In this document: positions 1 to 7,573 of the stretch, piece after piece | How the letters are laid out: every line of letters begins with the position of its first letter | Numbering within the stretch: the first letter of the stretch is position 1 | Virus record (IMG/VR): IMGVR_UViG_3300036652_000755 | Location: 1 to 21,972 of that record | DNA: 21,972 nucleotides | From: a virus | Direction: 5' to 3' (one strand) | Notes under the pieces: generated by a model | Told to the model about the DNA's origin: nothing | Seen by the model: the letters and a program-made list of their open reading frames with translations, nothing else | The model's database searches: none | Position numbers and translations under genes: made by a program

Positions 1-969
1 GAACGCCTGGACCAGGGGGTTGGACTCGTGCGCCTCCAGCGACTCCCGGTCGGTGCTGGGTTGGCCGCCGGGCGTCTCCTTCAGGGGACGGAGTCCCTGC
101 CCACCCTCGTCCTTGGGGTCGTAGAGCACCTTGACCTTGTCGGCCGTCGAGTTGATGTTGAACCGTCGACCGGCGCGCTGGTAGATGGTGGCCTCGATGT
201 CGACCAGCCGCTCGGACAGGTCCACCTCCAGGTTGCGGATGGCCTCCTCATCCACGACTGCACCGTGCATCTTCATGCCCAGCAGAACCTTGAGGACGTC
301 CATCTCCAGGTCGAACACAGGCCACAGACCCTGCTCCTCCAGCAGCGGACGCATCCGCTGGCGATGAAGCCAGGTGTACTTGGCGTCGAGGTAGGCGTAC
401 CGGCCGACCTTGCTGAACGGGTGGGCCTCCACCATCCGGCCGACGTGTTCGTCGTCGTAGGACACGCCGTAGCGCTTGATGGTCATGTCCTTCAGGCCCT
501 TGGTCTTCAGGTTCTCGTCCAGGAGCCATTGCATAACGATGGTGTCCTCGTAGGGACCTGTCGGGCACTCGCCGCCGAAGTACTTGGCCACGGACACGAG
601 GTCGAACGTCGCGTTGTGCGCGATCTTGATCTGGTCCCCGAAGAACAGCGGGCGCAGCGTCCCGAAGACCTCACTCGGCCGCATCTGTGCGGGCGGGTCT
701 TCGTAGCGCGCCGGGATCTGGGTGAACTTCCGCGTCGCCTTGTCCATGCGACGGGTCGCCTTGGAGATGAGCCGGTCCCCGTTGGGGTGACCGAAGGGGA
801 TCGCCACGGCCATGCCCTTGGTGGCCATAGACAGCCAGTTGAGGGTGTTCTGCGTCGGCTCGCCCCGGTTCTCGCCGAAGGACTCGACGTCGAACGCGAA
901 CGCATCCTGCCGCTCGAAGTACGCGAGCACCTCGCGCAGGTGGTTCGGGTCGGTGACGATGTTGGACAC
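1..969 (-). CDS. DNA polymerase I family (family A), N-terminal part, cut by window edge
   Basis: This is the replicative or repair DNA polymerase of the phage; only the first 323 residues are in the window and the frame stays open to base 1. The 3'-5' exonuclease (DnaQ-like) domain is clear: Exo I FDVES with D27 and E29, Exo II HNATFD ending at D123, and Exo III YAYLD with Y191 and D195. After about residue 210 the sequence enters the helical start of the polymerase domain (LLGMKMHGAVVD, then NINSTADKVK near 271-280). The catalytic palm motifs lie outside the window. I chose the GTG at 969 because AGGAG sits just upstream; the in-frame ATG at 981 has only a C-rich, SD-less leader. The gene follows the ssDNA-binding protein gene after a GC hairpin. 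Exonuclease assignment is firm; overall family A is strongly implied by layout. Confidence 0.93.
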   Translation of the reverse strand, partial: MSNIVTDPNHLREVLAYFERQDAFAFDVESFGENRGEPTQNTLNWLSMATKGMAVAIPFGHPNGDRLISKATRRMDKATRKFTQIPARYEDPPAQMRPSEVFGTLRPLFFGDQIKIAHNATFDLVSVAKYFGGECPTGPYEDTIVMQWLLDENLKTKGLKDMTIKRYGVSYDDEHVGRMVEAHPFSKVGRYAYLDAKYTWLHRQRMRPLLEEQGLWPVFDLEMDVLKVLLGMKMHGAVVDEEAIRNLEVDLSERLVDIEATIYQRAGRRFNINSTADKVKVLYDPKDEGGQGLRPLKETPGGQPSTDRESLEAHESNPLVQAF

Positions 970-996
970 AAGACTCCTCATGTGGTGGTGGGAGGT

Positions 997-1034
997 GAGG
1001 CCCCCGGCCGGGGAAGGGGTCAGCCGGGGGCCTC
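997..1034 (-). terminator. GC-rich 12-bp perfect hairpin between ssDNA-binding and polymerase genes
   Basis: The arms GAGGCCCCCGGC (997-1008) and GCCGGGGGCCTC (1023-1034) are exact reverse complements around a 14-base loop. The hairpin lies in the 91-base gap between the stop of the ssDNA-binding gene and the start of the polymerase. There is no T tract on either side, so it may be an actinobacterial-type terminator, an attenuator setting polymerase level, or an RNA-stability element. Confidence 0.6.
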
Positions 1035-1060
1035 GGGACTGCGGGAGGGCGACTAGGTGT

Positions 1061-1924
1061 TCAGTCGTCCGCGTCGGTGAGCAGCCGCGCTGCCTTCCGC
1101 AGTTCATCCTTGGTGGGCTCGTAGATGATCGAGTCGTCCCACCGCCTCTCATCGAACGCCGCGATCTGCTTCTCGGTCAGCGGGTCGACGCCCCACTCCT
1201 CGTCCAGGTCCCGCTCCTTGATGGCGGAGATGGTGAACGAGTTGTTGTCCGGCTTGGTGACCATGAAGTACAGGTCTTCGCGGTCGACCGGAGCCAACTT
1301 GCCCTTCTCGTTGATCTTCTTGATCAGCCCGGTCGGGCGCATGCCCGCCTGCCAGACCTTGAGGACCGGCTTCGTCTCGGACATGTCGATCACATGGAAG
1401 TACCACTGGCCCTGAGCCACGTCGCCCTTGTCGCAGAGCGGGCAGCCCTCGCCTTCATCGTCCGCGATGCAGGTGTACGGCTTCTTGTTGATCCAGTGCT
1501 GGAACACCGAGGTGAATGGCACCTTGTCCCGGAACTTGACGATCTTCTCCTCGTCCACCTCCGGCTTGAAGCGCTCCGGGTACTTGCCGCTGCCTTGAGC
1601 CTTGGCCTTGTCGAAGGAGTCGAAGCCTCCGGACGACCGGCGGACACTGGACTTGCTCCGCTCGCGGGGCCGCTCGTCGTCGTCATCCTCGGTGCGCCTG
1701 CGACGGCGAGGGGTTTCCTCCGCGTCATCGTCAGCGAGGGACCGGGACCTGCGGGGCCGGTCGGCCTCGTCGTCCTCGGGCTCCTCATCGGTGCGCACGG
1801 GCCTGCGCCGACGTGCGGTGGCCGGGGCCTCGTCCTCGTCACGCCGACGGCTGGAGCGCGGCTCCTCATCGTCCCGGATGTCTTCGTCGTCCCGGCTGCG
1901 GGACCGCAGTGCTGTGCGTGCCAT
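1061..1924 (-). CDS. gp32-like single-stranded DNA-binding protein with charged N-terminal tail
   Basis: This 287-residue protein is probably the phage ssDNA-binding protein that coats template DNA for the neighbouring polymerase, helicase and primase. Residues 1-95 are low-complexity, alternating Arg/Ser-rich and Asp/Glu-rich blocks, probably disordered. From about residue 125 a folded domain begins: VPFTSVFQHW, then a cysteine cluster with C152, C161 and C164 (CPLC), then WYFHVIDMS and a C-terminal acidic tail ending LLTDADD. An OB-like domain with a small zinc knuckle and an acidic C-terminus is the layout of T4 gp32-type proteins. I chose the ATG at 1924 (GGAAGG about 10 bases upstream) over the ATG at 1942, which lacks an SD. 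The basic part of the N-terminal tail is unusual, since most SSBs carry only an acidic C-terminal tail. Function is inferred from layout and neighbours. Confidence 0.7.
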   Translation of the reverse strand: MARTALRSRSRDDEDIRDDEEPRSSRRRDEDEAPATARRRRPVRTDEEPEDDEADRPRRSRSLADDDAEETPRRRRRTEDDDDERPRERSKSSVRRSSGGFDSFDKAKAQGSGKYPERFKPEVDEEKIVKFRDKVPFTSVFQHWINKKPYTCIADDEGEGCPLCDKGDVAQGQWYFHVIDMSETKPVLKVWQAGMRPTGLIKKINEKGKLAPVDREDLYFMVTKPDNNSFTISAIKERDLDEEWGVDPLTEKQIAAFDERRWDDSIIYEPTKDELRKAARLLTDADD

Positions 1925-1929
1925 AGGGT

Positions 1930-2148
1930 TCAGCCCTTCCATTCGATGATGTACGAGTCGTCTCGTGCGGTGAGCGCGCGGGCCTGCTTGATGTCGTCAG
2001 CGAGGAGCGCGGTGATCTCGGTGGCCATGACCGCTTCAGGGTTCTGGCCCTCGTGGTCCTCGGGGTTCAGTTCGACGTAGGCCCGCAACTCGACCCACTC
2101 GTACTCGCCCATGGAGATGTGGTGCGTGACTGACTTGCAGACCTTCAT
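1930..2148 (-). CDS. Small conserved-type protein, unknown function (72 aa)
   Basis: I do not recognise this protein. It begins MKVCKSVTHHISMGEYEW and ends SYIIEWKG. The first half looks like two or three beta-strands and the second half (ATEITALLADDIKQARAL) like one amphipathic helix, so it is probably a small alpha/beta domain. It is acidic with no signal peptide or membrane segment. Its ATG overlaps the stop of the MerR-like gene by four bases (ATGA) and its stop lies five bases before the next ATG, so it is translationally coupled in the replication operon. A longer in-frame reading to 2361 exists, but that part only mirrors the MerR-like gene in another frame. Confidence 0.75.
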   Translation of the reverse strand: MKVCKSVTHHISMGEYEWVELRAYVELNPEDHEGQNPEAVMATEITALLADDIKQARALTARDDSYIIEWKG

Positions 2149-2567
2149 GCCGGGCCCCCAAGCGACTTGAACAGGTCGACCACGCGCTTGGTGAACTGGG
2201 TCCTGCGGATCTGCACCTTGCGGCCGGACATCAGACCCTCGGCCCACGCGATCTTGAGCATTCCCTCGACCTGATCGCGGGTGTACAGACGCCGCTTGCC
2301 GCGCGGGTCCACCGACTGGCCCCGGTAGGTGGCCTTGGGGATGATCCCCTCGCGCTCCCACTTCCGGATGGTCACGGCCTCGCGATGAAGCGCGCGTGCG
2401 AGCATGCCGACGGTGAAGAACTCCACCTCACGACCAGCCACCACGTACACCTTGGGCTTGGCATCCCACGCGGTCTCGTCCTTGGGCGCGGCCGGTTCGC
2501 GGACGACAGGGCGGTTGCTTCCCGGGAAGTACTCGGTGTCCTCCGAGAAGCGGTCCAGGACCCCCAT
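2145..2567 (-). CDS. MerR-like helix-turn-helix DNA-binding protein
   Basis: This 140-residue protein has one MerR-type winged helix-turn-helix at roughly residues 50-110: FFTVGMLARALHREAVTIRK is the HTH, followed by WEREGIIPKA and the wing RRLYTRDQVEGM. About 48 residues, partly disordered, precede it, and a basic helix (GRKVQIRRTQFTKRVVDLF) follows. There is no effector-binding domain, so it is closer to the small MerR-like proteins of actinophages than to a metal-sensing activator. It could regulate phage promoters or act as an accessory DNA-bending protein in replication. The upstream stop TGA overlaps the ATG by one base (TGATG); a GTG one codon earlier (2570) is equally possible. It could be the protein that binds the AACCGGTT palindromes in this window, but that is only a guess. 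Confidence 0.8.
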   Translation of the reverse strand: MGVLDRFSEDTEYFPGSNRPVVREPAAPKDETAWDAKPKVYVVAGREVEFFTVGMLARALHREAVTIRKWEREGIIPKATYRGQSVDPRGKRRLYTRDQVEGMLKIAWAEGLMSGRKVQIRRTQFTKRVVDLFKSLGGPA

Positions 2568-3019
2568 CACACGAGTGTCTGGAGCCGGAACGACTCCTTG
2601 TAGGTGAAGATCCGGTCGATCTCGGCCTCGGAGATCTTGCCCTCCTGGTACAGGGCATAGACCTTGTCATGATCGAGGCGCGGCTCAAGAACGAGGCACT
2701 CGTCGTAGAGGCCCTTCTTGGTGAGGATCGTCTCGGCCTCGTCCTCGTCCACCATCTGCGTGAGCACCCGCTCGCGCTTCAGGGTGGTGTACGTCTTGCC
2801 GCCGGACTCGATGGGCTTGGACAGCCCGTAGAACTTGCTGCCCTTCTCGTCCGTCTCCTCTTGATTGGCGAGCACCTCCATGATCGACTTCTTGATGTCG
2901 GTCATGCGCTTGCCGATGAGGTCGGACTCGCGCTTCAGGGTGAGGAACTCCACGGCCTGGCGCTCGATGGGGACGACCCTGGAGCGGGAGGCCCGGGCGG
3001 GGACGGTTGCAGTCGACAA
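2567..3019 (-). CDS. Unknown helical phage protein (150 aa), TTG start
   Basis: I cannot name this protein. Residues 17-55 form a long charged helix (VEFLTLKRESDLIGKRMTDI, then KKSIMEVLAN), suited to a coiled coil. A central segment has FYGLSKPIESGGKTYTTLKR, probably a beta-hairpin, and the C-terminal part is helical and acidic. The start is the TTG at 3019 with GGAG six bases upstream; no better ATG or GTG fits. The leader carries a perfect 8-bp inverted repeat directly against the SD and an AACCGGTT palindrome further up. It heads the string of coupled genes that goes on to MerR-like, 72-aa and ssDNA-binding proteins. Coiled-coil phage proteins in such places are sometimes recombination or nuclease-modulating factors, but nothing here proves this. 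Confidence 0.8.
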   Translation of the reverse strand: MSTATVPARASRSRVVPIERQAVEFLTLKRESDLIGKRMTDIKKSIMEVLANQEETDEKGSKFYGLSKPIESGGKTYTTLKRERVLTQMVDEDEAETILTKKGLYDECLVLEPRLDHDKVYALYQEGKISEAEIDRIFTYKESFRLQTLV

Positions 3020-3028
3020 TGTTTGCTC

Positions 3029-3058
3029 CGATCAGTGGCGGTTCCGATGAACTGATCG
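3029..3058 (-). promoter_or_regulatory. Inverted repeat immediately upstream of the SD of the 150-aa gene
   Basis: CGATCAGT (3029-3036) and ACTGATCG (3051-3058) are perfect 8-bp inverted arms around 14 bases. The arm ends exactly where the SD (GGAG on the minus strand, 3026-3029) begins, and the gene starts at a TTG. It could be an operator or an mRNA hairpin that tunes translation. Confidence 0.5.
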
Positions 3059-3084
3059 TAGTAGGTACTTCCGACAATCACCAT

Positions 3085-3115
3085 TCCGAACCGGTTCTCG
3101 GCGTGTCGCTTCCTA
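3085..3115 (-). repeat. Boundary repeat, copy 1 (AACCGGTT plus TAGGAAGCGA)
   Basis: This 31-base element consists, on the plus strand, of TCCG, the palindrome AACCGGTT (3089-3096), nine bases, and TCGCTTCCTA (3106-3115). Read on the minus strand its first three bases are the TAG stop of the 123-aa gene. The same element recurs at 3494-3524. It may serve as an operator, a promoter part, or a homology patch for module exchange. Confidence 0.65.
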
Positions 3116-3484
3116 TCTCTGAGTACGGCTGTGCTCGAAGGCCTGCGCCCGGCGGTCACCACGCTGGTCCTGTCGGATCGGCGTCTCGACTTGGTCCTTG
3201 TACGTGGTGATGACGTGCTTCACAGTGGGGTCAACCACGGCGACCACCCCGTCGCGCACGTGCCGGAACTGGCCGGGCCGTCCGAGGTTCGGGTAGGTGT
3301 GGCTCGGGTCGTTGGCCGCGCGCAGCACGGGAACGAGGTCTATGTTCTGGCTGCGGGCCTTCTTCATCAGGTGATGGGAGGGCCGGTACCCACCCTCGAA
3401 CTCCTGCCGTCGGGGAGACGGAGCGGACGGCGTCGAGGTGATAGCGGCGGGACGACGGCCGGGCATGTCGAGCGGTGAGGCCAT
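3113..3484 (-). CDS. Small basic orphan protein in a repeat-flanked cassette (123 aa)
   Basis: I do not recognise this protein with confidence. Residues 1-35 are Pro/Ser/Arg-rich and look disordered. Residues 36-85 include SQNIDLVPVLRAANDPSHTY and LGRPGQFRHVRDG, followed by a beta-hairpin-like VVAVVDPTVKHVITTY. The last 20 residues are Arg/Gln-rich. The pattern with VVDP and VITTY vaguely recalls small DUF4258 or RelE-like folds, but the match is by eye and weak. The ATG at 3484 has GGAGGG nearby; a longer in-frame start at 3538 would run into the SNF2 gene and is rejected. Near-identical 31-base elements flank it on both sides, so it looks like a recently inserted or removable single-gene cassette (moron-like). 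Confidence 0.7.
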   Translation of the reverse strand: MASPLDMPGRRPAAITSTPSAPSPRRQEFEGGYRPSHHLMKKARSQNIDLVPVLRAANDPSHTYPNLGRPGQFRHVRDGVVAVVDPTVKHVITTYKDQVETPIRQDQRGDRRAQAFEHSRTQR

Positions 3485-3493
3485 CGAGCACCC

Positions 3494-3524
3494 TCCGAAA
3501 CCGGTTCTTGGGAATCGCTTCCTA
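3494..3524 (-). repeat. Boundary repeat, copy 2 (AACCGGTT plus TAGGAAGCGA)
   Basis: This second copy of the 31-base element has AACCGGTT at 3499-3506 and TCGCTTCCTA at 3515-3524, with eight bases between. On the minus strand the TAG stop of the SNF2 helicase is the first codon of the element, and the SD of the 123-aa gene (GGAGGG) abuts its other end. It is in direct orientation to copy 1. Confidence 0.65.
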
Positions 3525-5123
3525 AGATACCCGGCCACGAAGGAACTCTGACAGCGACACGAGGTCGTTCTCGATCTTTCCTTTGGTGTCCGACCCGATG
3601 CCGTCGATGATCGACCCCGCGACCCGGCGCTTGTGGGCCAGCATCTGGTACTTCCGGTCCTCCACCGTGTTGGCCACCAGCACGTTGTGGATGAAGACGT
3701 TGGAGAACTCGCTGCTGGCCCGGACGTGTCGGGCGTTGATCTGATCCTGCTTGCCTGCCGACCAGGCGAGGTCGTAGTTGATCAGGTGGTTGGCCATGAA
3801 CAGGTCGACCCCGTAACCTCCGGCATGGGATGACAGGAAGAGCCGGGTATCCGGGTCCTTCTCGAACTGGGCCTGGGCTGCCGCCTTCTGCCCGGCGTTC
3901 ATCTCTCCGTGGAACAGGACGCTCTTGTAGGGCAGGGTCACGGCCAGCACCCGGCCCATCTCCCGGTAGACGCTGAAGATGACCACCTTGTTGCCGGGGT
4001 GGCTGTCCAGGATGTCGACCACCTCTTCGTAGACCCGGTCCAACTTGGCACTGGACTTCAGTCCCTCCAGCCAGCCACCTGCCAGGAGTTCGGCCGCGTA
4101 CTTCGATCCCTCCTTGCTGGCCGGATCGTTGTACTTGGTGGCTGAGGCCACGACCAGGGCAGGGTGGTCGAGCAGCATCTCCATCGCCTGCTGACGGGAC
4201 ATGATCTTCCCGAGAGCCGTGTTCTCATCCGGCTGCATCTTCCCGGAGTAGTAGGCCCCCACGTCGAAGCCCCCCGACATGTTGATGGACTCCAGTTCAG
4301 CCAGCAGATCGTCGGCGATCTTGGTGTACGTCTCCCGGATCCGGGGGTCGACCTTCACGCGCCATACGTCCTCGCTCACCTCAGGCAGGTAGTCCCGGAC
4401 GTCAGGGTCGAGGCGCTTCTTCCTGGACACGACCTGCTGGACCTTGCCGTGCAGGGTGGGCAGATTCTTGTAGGCCTTCACTCCGCCGAAGTGGTTGCGG
4501 ACGATGAAGGACTTGTCGAACAGATCGAACCGGCCGAGGAGGTCGGGGTCCACCCACTGCATGATCGAGAAGAGTTCCTCGGGTCGGTTCTCAACAGGGG
4601 TCCCGGTCAGGGCCATTCGGTACGGGGCGTCCCACCGCTTCACCTTCTTGCTCCGCTGCGCCTTGAACGACTTGATGGCGGTGGCCTCGTCCAGCACGAT
4701 CATGCCGGGGTCCAGCCTCTTGACGAGAAGCCAGTCGTTGACCACGTTTTCGTACCCGAGGATCACGTAGTCGACCCGGCGAAGCGCAGCCATGCGGTAC
4801 GCGGCCTCGCGCTGCTTGGGGGTGCCGTCGATGATGGAGCAGTACTCCTCCGTGGGGACGACTATCTGCTCGCCCTGGACCTTGATGGTCCGGGTGTCCA
4901 CGTCGGTGTACTTGGCCAGGTTCTTGGCCCACTGGTACTTCAGTGCGGCCGGGACGACCAGGGCGCACATGTCGATCTCGTCCTCGCCGAACAGTTCCTC
5001 AGCGGCAGCGGTGGCGATGATGGACTTGCCCAGGCCCATCTCGTACGCGACCAGGAGGGAACCACGGTCGAGAAACTTGTCGACCGCAGAGTCCTGGTAG
5101 GGGTAGAGGCTGAGACTCAACAT
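3522..5123 (-). CDS. SNF2/SF2-type DNA helicase
   Basis: This 533-residue protein is a superfamily 2 ATPase of the SNF2/RapA type, which translocates on or remodels DNA. Motifs are in order: Q-motif-like YPYQ near residue 7, Walker A EMGLGKS (28-34), motif Ia LVVPAALKYQW, motif II DEAT (145-148), motif III TGTP (173-176), and in the second RecA-like lobe VVIFSVYREM, a motif V region LSSHAGGYGVDL and a motif VI region QINARHVRAS. It lacks long accessory domains. In phages such helicases sit in replication or recombination modules, as here between the primase and polymerase. It starts at the ATG at 5123, three bases after the stop of the small Cys4 gene. Its stop codon is part of boundary repeat copy 2. 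Family is secure; the exact role (fork remodelling, recombination or transcription-replication conflict) is not known. Confidence 0.95.
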   Translation of the reverse strand: MLSLSLYPYQDSAVDKFLDRGSLLVAYEMGLGKSIIATAAAEELFGEDEIDMCALVVPAALKYQWAKNLAKYTDVDTRTIKVQGEQIVVPTEEYCSIIDGTPKQREAAYRMAALRRVDYVILGYENVVNDWLLVKRLDPGMIVLDEATAIKSFKAQRSKKVKRWDAPYRMALTGTPVENRPEELFSIMQWVDPDLLGRFDLFDKSFIVRNHFGGVKAYKNLPTLHGKVQQVVSRKKRLDPDVRDYLPEVSEDVWRVKVDPRIRETYTKIADDLLAELESINMSGGFDVGAYYSGKMQPDENTALGKIMSRQQAMEMLLDHPALVVASATKYNDPASKEGSKYAAELLAGGWLEGLKSSAKLDRVYEEVVDILDSHPGNKVVIFSVYREMGRVLAVTLPYKSVLFHGEMNAGQKAAAQAQFEKDPDTRLFLSSHAGGYGVDLFMANHLINYDLAWSAGKQDQINARHVRASSEFSNVFIHNVLVANTVEDRKYQMLAHKRRVAGSIIDGIGSDTKGKIENDLVSLSEFLRGRVS

Positions 5124-5126
5124 AGG

Positions 5127-5375
5127 TCAGGGCCTATGGAACCGGTCTGCGCACTCCCGGTCGCAGAAGTATCGGTGCTCCGAGATGGTCGTTGACCAGT
5201 TCGGGATCCATCGGAGCGGGTCTCGAAGTTCGGTCCGGCTCCAGGTCCGAGAAACGGTCGCTGCTTGCCGGTCAAGATCGGTCCCGCAGTGCGCGCACGG
5301 AACGCTCTCGCCGCTTTCCTCCGCGAACGTAGGACGACTTGATTGAAGTGCGGATGGCCCCAGCAAGTTGCTCAT
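5127..5375 (-). CDS. Small Cys4 zinc-finger protein (82 aa)
   Basis: This 82-residue protein has a CAHC pair (about residues 27-30) and a second pair in YFCDRECADRF near the C-terminus. That fits a small treble-clef, TRASH/FCS-like zinc finger that could bind nucleic acid or protein. Residues 1-25 are low-complexity. The ATG at 5375 has GGGGGAG eight bases upstream and lies inside the end of the primase gene, giving an unusually long 104-base overlap in which the first Cys pair is encoded. A shorter start would lose that pair. It lies between primase and SNF2 helicase, so a replisome-associated role is plausible but inferred. A second mini-protein of the same kind lies at 8006-8182. Confidence 0.75.
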   Translation of the reverse strand: MSNLLGPSALQSSRPTFAEESGESVPCAHCGTDLDRQAATVSRTWSRTELRDPLRWIPNWSTTISEHRYFCDRECADRFHRP

Positions 5376-6306
5376 CGCTCATCTCCCCCGGGTCTTTGGC
5401 GTCGAGCCCCTCGTAGTTGAGGAACCACAGACGGAACCGCCCGGCCGCCCGGACGAGGATCTTCTCTGCCTGCTCGCTTCCCTCGGGGTCGATGTACGGG
5501 TTGTCCAGAGCCACGATGAGTCGGTCCGTCTTCGCAGCGATCAGGTCCAACTGCTCGTCGCTGACCTTGGCCCCGTACGACGCGACAGCGCCCTCGATTC
5601 CCGACGCGTACATGCGTGGCACGTCGAGCGGTGACTCAACGAGGATTGCCAGGCCCTGGTCGGCCAGCCACTCGTAGCCGAACAGGCAGTCCTTCTTCTC
5701 CATGTTGAAGGGGTAGTTCTTGAAGTGGCCGGGAGCCTTCTCCTGCCAGCCCCGCAACTTCCCCGTCTCCGGCTCGCGGATGGGGAGGATCCACATCTTG
5801 GCGTCCGCGTCCCACAGCACGCCGTAGTGACGGGCGGCCCGCAGCGTCATCTTGCGCTTCGTCAACTGCTTGTCGGGCGGGTCCACGAACAGCGCCAGGC
5901 TGGCCTCGTTCATCTGCTTGGTCGTATCAGCAAGGTCGGCGGCGGAAACCTTGTTCTTGTTGAGGATCGCTCTGACCCGCTCGATGCCGCCGCGCGCGCG
6001 GACCCACTCGACAGCAGTCAGCCGGTCGCAGCCCAGCACCTCCTGGACTATGGTCACGAAGGGTCCGGCGAACCCGCAGGAGAAGCAGTTGTGAACGCCG
6101 GAGTCCAGGTTGACGGACCAGGACGGGTGGCGGTCCTGCTTGCCCAGGCGAGCCACGTGACCCGGGCACTTGCCGGTCGCCTCATCACCGATGATGCGGA
6201 GGATCTCCACGCCCAACTCATCCAGACACGCTTGGACGTTGCCAGGGATGGGCGTGTCGAAGATCGGGAGATTGTCGTAACCAGGCCCCCGCTTAGAACG
6301 CCGCAC
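5272..6306 (-). CDS. DnaG-like primase with zinc-binding and Toprim domains
   Basis: This protein of about 344 residues makes RNA primers for phage DNA synthesis. Residues 47-77 form a CHC2-type zinc ribbon: C47 and H50 in CPGH, then C74 and C77 in CFSC. A Toprim fold follows, with the acidic LVESPLDV (E224) and LIVALDNPYIDPEG (D268 and on). The usual metal-binding DxD appears here as DNPYID, a small departure from the common ALDND form. It lacks a C-terminal helicase domain; the helicase is the adjacent gene. The frame is open to 6480, but the first 55 residues there are an Arg/Ser shadow of the helicase gene. I chose the GTG at 6306, which overlaps the helicase stop by 14 bases; a GTG at 6315 is the alternative. 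Confidence 0.9.
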   Translation of the reverse strand: MRRSKRGPGYDNLPIFDTPIPGNVQACLDELGVEILRIIGDEATGKCPGHVARLGKQDRHPSWSVNLDSGVHNCFSCGFAGPFVTIVQEVLGCDRLTAVEWVRARGGIERVRAILNKNKVSAADLADTTKQMNEASLALFVDPPDKQLTKRKMTLRAARHYGVLWDADAKMWILPIREPETGKLRGWQEKAPGHFKNYPFNMEKKDCLFGYEWLADQGLAILVESPLDVPRMYASGIEGAVASYGAKVSDEQLDLIAAKTDRLIVALDNPYIDPEGSEQAEKILVRAAGRFRLWFLNYEGLDAKDPGEMSDEQLAGAIRTSIKSSYVRGGKRRERSVRALRDRS

Positions 6307-7573
6307 GAGGAACACCGCTCTCGTCGTCGCCGCCGGGCACGTAGTCCTCGGCCTGCTCCTGGAACTTGCCGTGCTCCCAGTCCCAGCGGATGTAGGACTC
6401 CATGGGCGGGCAGTTTCGGGACAGGACGACCTTGACCTTGTTGAGGTTCTCCTCGATCTCCGGGTCCACGCGCTCGACACCGAGGATCACGTCGGAGTCC
6501 TGTGCGAACGAGGACGAGTAGCCGATGCTCTGGCTGGTGACGCCCTTCTTCTTGTCCATCTTCCACTCCAGCACCTGGGTGCTGATGACGATGGGGATGT
6601 CCAGGCTCTGTGCCAGCCGCTTGAAGCCACGGGTCAGGTTCGTCAGCGCCTGCGAGGTGTTGGTCTCGCCGGACTGCTCGTCGTGCATCATGTACATTCC
6701 GTCCACGAACAGGATCTCTGGTCGGTAGTGCTCGACCTTCGAGGCGATCCCGGTCAGCGTCATGGCCCCCGAGGTGTCGTTGCTGAGGATGTAGTCGGGG
6801 TACTCCTCGATGATCTTCATCGAGCGGACCAGCCGTTTCTCCTCCTCGGCGGTCATCTGACCGCCACGCAGGTGCGAGTGGGAGATGCCCGCATGGATCG
6901 CGTCGAAGCGCTCCTCCTGCTCATCGTTGGACATCTCGAACCCGACGAACAACACACGGTTGAGGTCACGCGCCGCACTCATACCAGCAAGCAGCATGAG
7001 GGTGGACTTGCCAGCCTTCGGCGGCCCGATGAAGGTGACCAACTGCTTTGGCTGGAGACCCTGAGTCGCCTTGTCGATGGTGCGGAAGCCGGTGGGGATC
7101 CCGCGCAGGCCGTCCTTCTGGTTCTTCAGTTGCATGTAGCGAGCCCACCGGTCCTCACGAGTCTTCGTGATGTCGGTGTCGCGGGCTCGGGGTACGTCCT
7201 TCTCTATCTCGTACAGAGTGGAGGCGATCTTCGCCTTGAAGGTCTCCAGGTCCCCGTCATCGTGCGCCTCGGCTGCCTCGGCCAGGCCGTGCTCGGCGAG
7301 GGCCATGGCGTGCCGGTGTTGAAGCCGCTCGATCAGGAACGGGTAGGCCTCGGTTGCGGCTTCCTTCAGGTTGTACGTGGGGAAGTCGGCCTGCACTGTC
7401 TCGACCGTGGGTACTACGCCGTACTCGGCCTTGTGCGACACGATCATGTCGAAGACGTCGCGGTGACCCTTGTTCAGGAAGAACTTGCGGGTGACGCCTG
7501 CGTCCGCGACCGGGCCGAAGTCCTCTTCGCCGAGGATCTTCCGGATGAGTAGGTGCTCGAAGTCCTGACTCAT
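6293..7573 (-). CDS. DnaB-like replicative helicase
   Basis: This 426-residue protein is the replicative 5'-3' hexameric DNA helicase of the RecA-like superfamily 4. Residues 1-125 form a DnaB-type N-terminal helical domain and a linker. The ATPase core has LRGIPTGFRTIDKATQGL, Walker A GPPKAGKST (183-191), the H1a glutamate in VGFEMS (E213), Walker B ILFVDG (D291), H3 VISTQ (Q333) and H4 near QDSDVILGVE. The C-terminal tail is acidic. Its ATG overlaps the upstream stop by four bases, and the primase gene overlaps its end, so helicase and primase are made together. It is probably loaded by the DnaC-like protein at 8182-8853. Confidence 0.96.
   Translation of the reverse strand: MSQDFEHLLIRKILGEEDFGPVADAGVTRKFFLNKGHRDVFDMIVSHKAEYGVVPTVETVQADFPTYNLKEAATEAYPFLIERLQHRHAMALAEHGLAEAAEAHDDGDLETFKAKIASTLYEIEKDVPRARDTDITKTREDRWARYMQLKNQKDGLRGIPTGFRTIDKATQGLQPKQLVTFIGPPKAGKSTLMLLAGMSAARDLNRVLFVGFEMSNDEQEERFDAIHAGISHSHLRGGQMTAEEEKRLVRSMKIIEEYPDYILSNDTSGAMTLTGIASKVEHYRPEILFVDGMYMMHDEQSGETNTSQALTNLTRGFKRLAQSLDIPIVISTQVLEWKMDKKKGVTSQSIGYSSSFAQDSDVILGVERVDPEIEENLNKVKVVLSRNCPPMESYIRWDWEHGKFQEQAEDYVPGGDDESGVPRAAF

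Noticed and set aside
28-1056. Long plus-strand ORF opposite the DNA polymerase
   Set aside because: The minus strand encodes a clear exonuclease/polymerase here; the plus frame is a GC-composition shadow with no recognisable domain.
2935-3162. 75-residue minus-strand ORF across 3020-3115
   Set aside because: It runs through the boundary repeat and inverted repeat and overlaps better genes at both ends.
5140-5146. AACCGGT partial match near the SNF2 start, and another at 12547-12553
   Set aside because: Both lack the final T of the palindrome and lie within coding sequence, so I did not count them as boundary elements.
4164-5195. 343-residue plus-strand ORF
   Set aside because: It is antisense to the SNF2 helicase, whose motifs are intact; the translated product is low-complexity and unsupported.
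6307-6480. N-terminal extension of the primase
   Set aside because: The added residues are Arg/Ser-rich and mirror the helicase gene in another frame; the GTG at 6306 fits the operon overlap.
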